Origin: a virus
Direction: 5' to 3' (one strand)
Length of the DNA stretch: 47,025 nucleotides
IMG/VR virus record: IMGVR_UViG_3300044972_000947
Span: 1-47,025 of that record
The position numbers were made by a program, and so were the translations under genes. Below, in pieces: positions 21,925-33,900 of the stretch (positions within the stretch are counted from its first letter, which is position 1; the number at the start of each line of letters is the position of its first letter). The notes below the pieces were generated by a model, which saw nothing but the letters and a program-made list of their open reading frames with translations, ran no database searches and was not told where the DNA came from.

Positions 21925-24900
21925 ATTGCACATCGGGGATAGCATTTTCAGCGTACCAAGTACCCGGAGTTGCTCTTAAAAACTCGGCAATCTTGCTGTT
22001 ATCGTATTGAATGTTAGTCTTGCTATCCCAATCAATTCCATTACGTTTAATAATTGTAATACGGGTTCCAAAAGATAGCTTGTGTGTCAATCGAATCGCA
22101 GAAGATGTGCCATCAACTGAAAATTCCGCATCTAATTTAATATCTCCAAGAGGACTATTTGGTGCGTTGTTTTCGTTATGCATCTCGTACGGAGATTTTT
22201 TTAATCTGATATTTCCAACAAAGAACGTCCAGTTAGTGATATCATTTTTAAAATTACTTGTACTAGTGTGTTCAGTCATACATTTATATGTATAACTACC
22301 TAATGTTACTATTATACCAGGAAGATATGTTACATTAGGTAGCCAATTTACGCTAGTATCATAGCCGCCAACAAATACTTCAATTTCATCACACTGGCCG
22401 TATCCCACAGGTATTGTAGTGTCGTACAATTTCCAATAGGTTGTGTTTGTCGGAAGTATAGTTACAATGGAGTTGAATACATAAGATTTTACGTTTACGT
22501 AATATAAACTATTGTAGATTACAACATCGTTTGCATTATAACCGCCTGCAATATTATAATTTCCTGTTAGTGTAAATCCAAAATTAGTAAACCACTGTTC
22601 AATGCTGGATTTAGCAGGTACAAAATTCAACGGAATGACAATACTTTCTCCGTCCGATATTACTTGCTCAACCATTGACGAATCAACATATGGTATAGAT
22701 TCTGTCGGGCCTATTTCCTGAACATACGTACCAGCTTTGTGTACTATTGGCGTTCCTGTTCCTAAAGTTCCTCGACGTAATTTACTTAATACATTACCGT
22801 CTAGTCCGTAAAACTCAATTCGTTCGCCTCGAATTTCAATAATACCTGGTTTATTTTTAAGTGTGTTAGGTTTATCAAAACTATCAGCGTTTTCGACTTC
22901 GATAGTTCTGTCATTAAATTTTAAATCAGTTACTAATACTGTTCGTTTGTTTAGGCTTAGGCGTTTGTAATGTACACGATTCAGCATATCTTTAAATTGC
23001 ATATAAGAAATACCAGCCATTAATATATTACTGCCAAATGTCATTAATGTGATTTTATCATCAATCGAAGGTTCGACAGTAAGCTGTATGCTTGTACGGC
23101 CTTCATTTAATTTATAATCTACGCTAGGAACAAGTATAGTTTCATTTTGAATGACCCATACGTAGCTATCACTGATAACAGCACGATCTAATACTAATGT
23201 TCCGTTAGTAATTCCTTTATAAGAATAGTATTCAACAGAATCAGGTGTTAATGAAAGATTAGAAGACACTGTTAACATTGTTCTTTCAATGTCTAAAATA
23301 TCATGTTTATAAGAACTAATAACTTCTACAACATCTAAATTAGAATATGATTCAGTAAATGTAATTTGATTTTCAGCCGGGCTGTACGAATAACCTTGAT
23401 CGGCAGTAACACTTACTACTAAAGTTTGTTTTGCATATTGAGAATAAATTAATTTATTAATTTTAACAGTTATACCACCCAAATCAATTGTATAATCTGA
23501 TCCAAGATTTAATCGTGTACTGCCGACATAAACAAAAATATTAGTAATTGCAGTTGAGTATGGGATTACTTTTGTTGGATCAATTGTATAATTTAATCGA
23601 TTATTTGAAATTGTAAAATAACTATTAACTGGGCCTGCGACAATAGTATTATTAACACGAACCACCATATTTGATTCGTTAGGCAGTGCATCTCCAATTT
23701 TATATTCTAGAGAGTATACACTGGATCCGTTGGTAACTATTCGTTCAGTTTTTGTCACAGCAAACGATTGTTGATCACCTGCAACAATAATAAAACTTAA
23801 CAATGCTCCAGCCTCAGGAGCAACTCCAAATCTCATAGCCACGCGATTAACACTGTTATAAGTGTTATCAGTTTTGAATATATCAGGAGTGACTGGAATT
23901 CCGTCAACATAAATCAATGCAGTTGTAGATTCTAACCAAGGTGCTCTAGTAATAAATTCCTGGGTTGTACCGTCTCCCACAAAATAGTCAATATCCAATA
24001 TATTACTTCCGCTGAATCCAATGGTGTAGGTTGTTATTATTGTTTCAGCAGCTGGTGCAATATCAAATATAACTTGTCTATTTCTATAATCAATAGTATA
24101 ATCTGTTCCACTAGTTTGTAAATCTGTTCCTTTACGTACTATCACTGCTTCGGCAGTATTTGGCTGGAGCGATAATTTAAATGTTGTGGTGTCACCGTCT
24201 GCAATAAAATTGTCTACCATAATATTAGCAGCACCGGATGGTGGTTGGTCGTATACTTTAATAGCAACTGCATCAACTACTTGTCCAGGTACCACTTCTT
24301 CAGGTGCTGGACTAGTTGTTGGCGAAATTAAATCATCACCATCTAAAATAATATCATCTGATAATATGCCAGTTGCACTGGTAAAGATGCCAGTGCTATA
24401 GTTGCCGGTGAACTCTCCGCCACTTAATGCAGTATCATAGTCAGTATCTTGTGATTTAATCGAGCCGTCACTTGTACTTCTACGTAAGATAATAGTGTCA
24501 TTATCGTTGATTGCATAATCGTTTGGTATACTAACAGTTTGTGTAATATTGCCAGTGTAGGTCGGCGTAGTCACTACTGCTGTGGTAATCGATTGTTGTG
24601 AAGTACCATAGTCTGGATCGTCTAATCTAAACGGTCCAAGATTTCCAGTTATTTTTATTATACTGCCAACATCAGCTGGTTCTTTTAATGTAATAATTCC
24701 GGCTGTGTAAATGTTAACATTGGTTGGGATTATTAAATCTCGACTAAATTCTAATGCAGTTCCTGGTAAAAGATTTTCATATATAATTTGATTAAGAATT
24801 ACGCCAACATCTTCTACAATTTCTGTTACAACTGTCCCGTATCCAAATGCTGATACAGATGTAGTTTTAATAATGTCTCCAACTGATATGCCGATTGTTG

Positions 24901-27900
24901 ACGCCATTTGCACAGTGAATCCGCCTCGTATACTGCGGGTAAAATGCAATGTACCGTTTGGCTCGCTATCGGCTTTGGCGCTGATAGTTAAAGTTGTTGC
25001 GTTTACTCTTTCTATTACAGTTTGGCCAGATGTAAATCCCGTTCCTATAATAATCATACCAGCATCAATGCCGGCGGTGTTTACTACCTTAAGTGTTGTA
25101 GTTGTATAAACAGTAGCTGAATCGTAATTGGAATCGACGCCGGCTGATGTAGTAGGATACACCACAGAAACAGTTGGATTATTCTTGTTTACATTATAAG
25201 AATATACTAACTGGCCTGCAACTGCTTCGTGAGTTTCTATATCGTATTTTGTATGATATATATTAATTTCAGATCCAACCGGCCATGTTGTTGGTAGAGA
25301 ATCTGCTGGGTTTGATGGAAAAGTATGTGTGTCTGCACTAACTACAGCAATGTAATCGTCAAATGTTGAATCAACTGAATCCCATTTGTCTGTAAAGTAA
25401 GGTAGTACTCCCCAGCCTGTGCTTATATCAAATCCTAATCCAGTAACAACAACTCCACCATAATCAATACCTGTCATCAACTGACTTAAATCATTTCCAA
25501 TATCGCCTTCTTGTGGATTGTAGAGATAATTAATTCGATCAGCGGCATTTAGTAGAGCAGCATTTTTCTTATAAGTTACAGAGACACTGCCAGTCGGAGC
25601 AGAATCAAATATAATTAATCCTGAATACGCTGTACTTCCGTTAGTCTTGGTCGACACAACCGATAGCTTATAAGAATCACGTAATGCAGTAACTCCAGAC
25701 ACAGTAACAATTGACGAGCCAATTGTGTTATCAGGCGCCCATGTTAAAGGAAACTGTAATCGAGCACCGTTAGGACTAAATGTTTCAGTTTCTTCTAAAT
25801 GTGTGACATAGTAAGTTTGTGTTATTCTATCAAACTTTATTTGAATTAAATTTGACCTCGGTAAACCTTTTCCTATAATTGCAATTACTTGGGCAGACGT
25901 TCCAGTTGTAAGTATACCGCCGTCAATAATAATCGTAGGGGCTGACAAATATCCACTGCCCGGAGTTAATAAAATAATACGATTAATTATTCCGTTAGAG
26001 AAAAATGCCCTGGCTTTAGCTCCAGATCCAGAATCGCTTATAATACGAACAACGGGTTCAGTGATATATCCGGATCCTCCGTTAATAATCTTTAATTCAG
26101 TAATAACAAATCCTAGATTATCAACCCAATTTTTCCAAGGGTATGAATTAAACGCAGAATCAAGAGTCACTAGCGATCCTTGACTTACATACGCATCCAT
26201 TGTTATGATTTTATTATTTTTATATCGAGGAGGTACATCAAAATCTGAGATTAAAGAACTGCTTAATTCTCTATTTTGATATGAGCTTACGTATTCTCTA
26301 ATTTTTGTTTTGTAAGGTTTAACTTCGGCAATATATTCCTGATAGTCAGCTAAATTATCGTTTATATAAGTGACTGGCTGATCTAAGAGTCCAACATTAT
26401 GTCGTGCTTTGATAAAACTTGATTTAAAAATCCAATCAATGTATATTTGTTCACTAAGTGCATAACGCACAGTTGTAAAGAACAAATCTAAATATTTTAC
26501 TTTTAATTCATCAACTAATATATCATCTTTTAATGCATTCAAAATAATACGTAGTTCAGTTGTAGGTGAGTTATCGAATACAGCACTGTCGTATGTTGAG
26601 CCGTCATATCCCTCGTCTGTACTAACAGATTCGTAAATAGACGAACTAAATTGTATTGTTCCGTTACCAATTCCAACAACATTATACGATCTAGTATAAT
26701 CAAATAAATCATTATTAGCATACTTTTCTACAAGTAACCAGTTTCCAAAACTTGTATTACGGATTTTAACTATTTGTCCTATCTCTACAGTTATAGAACC
26801 TAATTCTGCTAACGTGTTAACTGCATAGTCAGCAGCCGTAAATTGACTGTATCCCTTGGCAAACCAGTCAATATAATACCAATAGTTTTGTGTATTGTAA
26901 GTTTGAGATTGTAGTCTAGACCATACTTTTTCTGTTGGTTCGTAGCTGTATAGGGCCCATGCTCCTAGGGCTTGACTATCACTGTATATTAGTACAGAAT
27001 AATCTCTTACAGATGCAATGGTATTATTATCATAACCTTCACCGGGCGACAGCACTGTTACTCCAGTTATTTGGCCAACAGCATTGATAATAGCACGCAC
27101 CTTAGCACCAATGCCTGAACCAATAATGTTTATATACGGTGCTTGTACATAGCCTCGGCCGGCAAATTGAATATCAAGCCCGGTTATCTTACCGTCGACA
27201 ATTATAGGATTTCCAAATATAGGACGTTTATACGCACCAACATTCACAAATCGGATTTCTGCATCTGTATTCTCTGTACTATCGTAAAGCCCTGTGACTA
27301 AACTTGGCGGAGTATCGTATAGTTTTAACTTGGATATATCACGAGTAGTAACTATTTGCTCGTCTTTTAATGTTAGATTAACTTGTTCAACAAATTGTTT
27401 TAATGCTTCAAATCGATTAACAAACATACTTTGACGCGGACGATTTTCTATACCATAACGTAATTTTGGAGGTAAGGATACATCCGGAATTTCTCTACCA
27501 GCTAGATCTTTTCCACACAAACTGTCAAACCATTTTAACTCAATTGAAGCAGGTAATACTGTACCAGCATCGTTGTTAATAATTTTCCATTGACTATGTA
27601 CATTAGTGTTAATATTATCAGTTGTCCAGTATTCAACTGATAGTACAACTTCAGTGTCTTTTAAATATTGTTTTGAATTAACTAGACTAAACGAATTAGT
27701 ACCAGTTAGTGCCATGTAAGTATAGCCTTGGCCACGTGGATTCTCTATTAGACTTGCAACATCCTGTGCCGATAAGTGTCGACCAGATACATTAGGAATA
27801 GTCTTTTTATTCTTAATCCAATAGTAATATGTATTCCTAAAAGATTGGCTAATAGAATCATAACGCTGCCTTAGTGCGTATACACTATTTCCATACAGTG

Positions 27901-30900
27901 AAGTTCCACTGATACCTGCGGCAATACCCTCTTCGGTATCAGCAAGTTTATTCCATGCCTCCGGAAGTAATGTAGTTTCAATCCACTCGTAGATATCAAT
28001 ACTTGCACCAGTTGCCAATGTATTCCATGTGTTGGTCCGGTACATTACATCTGAGTCGTAGCTGTTAATAAATTTAGCGGTACGTAGATCCCACCATAAT
28101 CTACCAACTTGTGATTTGTTCCAAGGAGAATCGGCATCAACATTAACATTTCCAGTTCCCACAGAATAAATTGCAGGATCATAGAATGATTGGTACTTAA
28201 TTTCTCCCGCGGCAGGACCGGCTGGACGATTCTGTGCAACATCAATCAAATCAAGATATGTTAATAACTGTCCTGATACTCGATTGTATAAGAAGGCTTT
28301 TCTGATTTTTTTAACATCAGGTTTATCAACTTCTTGATACTTAATTTTCCAACTGTTAGTGCCAGGAGGTTTTAGATAATCGAAAACTTTTCCTGAAATT
28401 AAATTACGATCCAATGCATAAGGTGCACCTACAATTACCCTGTCGTTACCAACTGCAAATCCAATTCCATAACCATCTCGAACTTTTAAAGTATTATTAA
28501 GTGTTTCACTGTATACCCAATTATTCAAATACTTGTCATAGATATCAACTCGGCCGCTATCTACATTAATCGAAACAAATCTTGTAGAATCTTTGTCAAA
28601 AGTAGTAGCATGTTCGTTTCTATCCGATGTTGGGTCGTTTACATACGTAGATGTTAGTATGTTATCATCAGCATCTATATACGAGAATGTTGGTAGGGTG
28701 GTTGCATATTGATCCAACGATGTCTTTATGATAGTATCTTCGTATGAACTATAAACTACAAGAGTATTACTGCCGTTCATAAATGCAACTCTGCTACCAA
28801 AATATCCAGACTCTTCTGCTTTGTGATTTACAAGTTCTTGATAAGAAGTATATCCCGAAGATGTTTTTTTGTATACAGTAACCTTTCCTTGGAATTGTTT
28901 ATTACCAGATGCTAAACTATCACCTATAACAAAGTAAGATGCATCTGATGATAATGAAATGCTATTGCCAAAACTAGTAGTAGTTCCTACTAGAAGTTGT
29001 TGAGTAGCGTTGGGGCCAGGATTAGTAATAATAAGAATTCTTCCAACCGTTTCTCCGTTATTTGACGATATTACCAAAGTATTATTATCAGAACTAATTG
29101 CCAGTGTACTACCAAAATTAGCATTTGCAACGGTGCCTTCATATGACGGTAGATTTTTATCATATCCCCAGCCTACTAATGAAAAACTAATTTTTCCACT
29201 TGGTGTACTGTCAGCTGGAGCACTGATAGTTAAACTTGTTCCGTTGCTTGACACTTCGACTACAGTTTGGCCGCTGGTAAATCCTTCTCCGCTAATAATC
29301 ATTCCAGGCAAAATACCAACAGTTGGATTTACAATTGATCCTACATCTTTTGATAATGCAAGTGTAGTATCTGAACTGCCGACTGGATTGTAATAGGCAG
29401 TCTTATATTCAGTAGTAGTATATTGCAGTTTATAAATCTTTCCGGCATTGACATTATAGCCAGATGCCGCAATATACAACACGTTGTTACCAAATACTAA
29501 ATTAGAACCAAAATGTTCGTAATTAGCGGGTGTTGGGCTGACAATAGAATTAACTATTGTGAATACATTGTTTGAATCTTTTTTGTATAATGAAATTACA
29601 CCTTGTTCGATTAAGCCGCTGTCTTGTCCAGGAATAAGAGTTACCGGAACATATAATAGTTTTTTCCAAACATTGCCATTACTAAATGTTGCAGACGGAG
29701 TATTCGCAAGAGCTTCGTAATAATATGTATCTCCAGAATTATATGCAATATCACCTATTACATAAGGCCCTGATATTTTAATACGTGTATATACATTACT
29801 GGCTAATTTTGATCCAGTTGCCAGCCACTGGCCGTCGTATGATATAGCAGTTACAGTAGCAATATTTTCAGGCAAATTACCAGCTGGGCCTGCGAGTGTT
29901 CCAGTTCCAGCAACACTGGAGATATACGGACGCTGTACATTTTGTCGTTGTAACCATGGAGATTTATAACCGGCTTTATCCCAAGTTTGTAATTCACCCA
30001 ATATAGTAGAAATAACAACCAACGTTCCTTGTTGATTGGACGTGATATATCGACCGTAATTCAATAAACTTGCAGGACTTGAATTAGTCAATTCGGTTGT
30101 TTCATAAATTGGAGTGTATTCCCAAGACGCCCATTTTCCAGTTCCGATATCGTCAGTCCATATCTGTTCTCCTAATTCTAAATTAGAAGTAATAGATTGG
30201 TCAATCGTATCAATAGACGATAATCGGCGGCTGATTAATACATTTACATTTATTTTAAGTATTAACGCAGGAACAAGTTGCTGACTCCAGCCTTTAATAG
30301 TTATTGAAATAGTAAATTTATTCTGAGATACCGATGCAACTTTATAGAATCCATTCAATAGTGGAGCTTGGGATAATCCGATATATTCTCCAACTGCTAA
30401 TGTTAGTAGTTCTGTAGTAGTCACAGTTAGTGTTGTAGATCCAGAATCGTATTGAAGATCACTTACATTAATATTAGAATTGGTAAATTGATAAACGTTC
30501 CAATCATTCTTTTCAAAAGTTACCCATACATAACACTTATTGGTAAATGTTGTGATATCGTAAGATGTTATATCGCTAAGATTTTTCAAAGTTAAAAATA
30601 CTTCAGACGACCTTACATAACCAGCACTACGTAAAAAAGGTCGATAATTATTAACAATTGGCCACGGATTATTATTATAACCCATTGGTTTTAAATATAC
30701 CTGATTGGCATTTTGTCTTATAATAAAATCAGTAAGGCTATTTGTTGTATCTGATAACTCATATCCTTGTGGATTGTTTTTAACAGGTGCTTCGTCTAAT
30801 ATAAATTCTATGTTATCAAATGCAGAACTGGCTCCGTATTGGCCTGCACGTAATGCCCATTCTTCATAAAACGTTAAACTATCTTGGCCTTCTGCACTTA

Positions 30901-33900
30901 ATACGTCAAATAGTTTATTAAGACTATTTTGTGTACCTTTTTCAATTATCATGCCTTGATAAAATTTAAATTCGCTAACATCATTCTGAATAATGTTTTC
31001 GAGGTATTGACGTTTTTGATATCCAATCAAATGTTGGGCCATTTTTTGTTGATTACTATCAAAGTTATCACTATCAAGACTATAAAAATCTTCAAATTGA
31101 GCTGCTTTGTAAGACCAATTTGGCAATAACTGGGTAGTTGGTTTCTTGTCAAGTTTGATCCAGTCTTCATCTATAAATGACTGAGACCCTATTAAAAACT
31201 TGCTTGCAGTATAAAAGAATTGTTTGTACTTAACAATATCTCCCAAGTCGTAATCTTGCCAAGCTGTCCAGTTTTGAATTTTTGCAATATCAAGAATAAA
31301 TCCAGGTATGTCTAGACCGCCGTACCAGTCATTGCTGACATAGCCAGCAACTTTAATTCTGTCTTGTTTATAACCAGTTGTTGGGCTATAGATAGTATCA
31401 TTAAACATTGTCAAATTATCTAACAATATCACATGTTCGTGTTGTATTAAATAAAAACTTGCACCGTATATACCATCGCTAGTGCGAGAGCTATAACTCA
31501 CTGCATTATCTTCTCTATAAGAATTAATAAGAAGTGCTTCTAAAGGTGTGCCGTCAGCTTTAAAAATTTCATACCCGTTAAACGGATTTCTGATATCATC
31601 AATAACACATAAGTTTGCATTAAAAATTATCTTATCTGCGGCAGGGCTAAGACTAATTACAGGACTGCCGATACTGCTTAATCCATCAAGTTTAACAAAT
31701 AATTCTTCATTAAAAATTGGGTCAGCTTCTACTTTCCTAAGTGCCTGATAATAATCGCCATTGTACTTAACAACGTTTCCGTATTCTACTGCATCCACGG
31801 GGCTCCAATCAACCCATTTTTCTTGTCCCGTTGACCAGTTTTGTGTAGTCCAGAATAAAAATTCCTTTGCACTAGTTTCCCAATTGGTAACTGCATTCAA
31901 TGTTGTATTAAAATCGTCAAAGATAAATCCTTGATCTTTTAACCATTCGCCGTACCCTACTAAAAAGTCAACAACTTCTTGAGGAGATGCAAATCTAGTT
32001 CCGTATGGAATGGTAATTGAAGATTCTCTGTCCCATGTTTTTCTTAAAATAGCATCACGGCCGCCAACAATAGGCAATGACGATAATGATTTAAAATTAT
32101 TAAGATTAAAGCTATCAGTTGACAAATGAGATATAGTTGTTCTATAAAATTTATTAGCAAATTTAACTACTTTGCCAGCAACATAATTTTGATTAATTTC
32201 CCAGTTGGTAAAACTTTCTGAGATTCCTCCTACATTTATTGTTATTCCAGATTGTAAAAAGTTATATATTTTAAAGTACGGCTGAGTTTTACTGTAGCCT
32301 TTTACTTCGTATTCGGAGCTAGATATTTTAGTTATAATAACTCCACTATACGTAATCTTACGTACTGGGCTGGAAACATTTAAAATAGTAGTATAATTTT
32401 CTGGAGGAACAAACACACTCCCTTCTGATAATGGAGACTTTGAATCTAATAATAAATTAAATTTTTCTTTGCTAGTAAAGCCGGCAACCCGATAACTCAA
32501 TTGGGTTTTAATGTTTGATAAATCATATTGATAATCATCATAAGATTTTAAATTATCGCTTAAAATATAATTTACAATGTAATTTAAAATTCCCGAAGTT
32601 TGTTTTCTTGTCGTACTAGAGTATATACTAGGAAGTGTAATATCAGCCGGCGTAGCACGGAGTCCAGTATCTTTATAAATTAGTTGTCCAGTAAGATTCC
32701 TTACAATATTAGACCTATCGAGTAATATTCCAAATGTTTTCGACGGAGTTGATAGCATTGAGGTTAAAATAACACTAAATGCATAATAACTACTGCGTCT
32801 CCATGTTGATTCAACTGGACTAATATCTCCAAATATAAAACCGTCTGTAGGACGAGCAGTCAGTGGAGTACTTGACAAGCCTGCGGCAAGCGGGCTAATA
32901 AGATTTCCAAATTCGTCAACTGGAATATGATTTATTAAAAACGGCTTTGCGTATTTTTTTAAATACGTTGTTGGTACATTTGGTTCGCGTACTGCACCTT
33001 CTGAAATATCTTGCCACATTACTCGATTGTCACGAGTATAAGGTGCAGGCCCGTATACTTCTTGCCACCACAACGGTTCAATAGTAAAGCCTAACATTTC
33101 CCACGGACACAACTGCGGACGTTCGGTATCTAAAATCCAATGATATATACCTTTCCAATAGCCAGGCAGGCGGCGGCCGTCAGGAGCATTGTGTCCTGTA
33201 TAATTAAATGTAAATGAGTCGTCTTTATTATAATTGAGAGGTTTTGTAAAATCTCTATCGATTAAACTTGACCATTTATAAAAGCTAGGTGCAAGGATTT
33301 CATTAAATTCAGTTAAACTATAATCGGTTGTTCTATTATAACTAGGAATAACATCTGCAATATCAAATATAGCAGTGTCATACGAAATTTTTATATTGTT
33401 AAAAATACGTTTTTCTAATTCTAATATTATGTTATCTCTATAGTCATTATAGGCTAATATCTGGCTACCATCATGGCCTTGTATTATCATACGAGGAGTT
33501 CGTAAACTAGTATCAAGATAAAGTTTAGGTTCGTATTTAGGCCACATACCTAATTTTGTAGGAGTTTCTGGAATAAAGCTACCGTCAGTACTATCGTATT
33601 CGTAAATTGAGATAACATCATTCTCTAATAATGTAGCAGAAATATTTACAAATCCTTGGCTATCAAATGTATAATCTTTTGTATGTATTAATTGTACACC
33701 ATTCAAGTATACACCAACTGCTTTATTAGACAAGTTGTCTAAATTAAACACATTAGTAAGAGGATAGAATTTTATTCTACCATCTATTACAGTGATGTTG
33801 TTTTTGATGCTTGCACGATAAGGAACCATATCACTAAAATAATATGGGAAATTGACGGGTTTGTCTTTGTTAATTTCTTGTAAAATTAAATTTACTTGTT

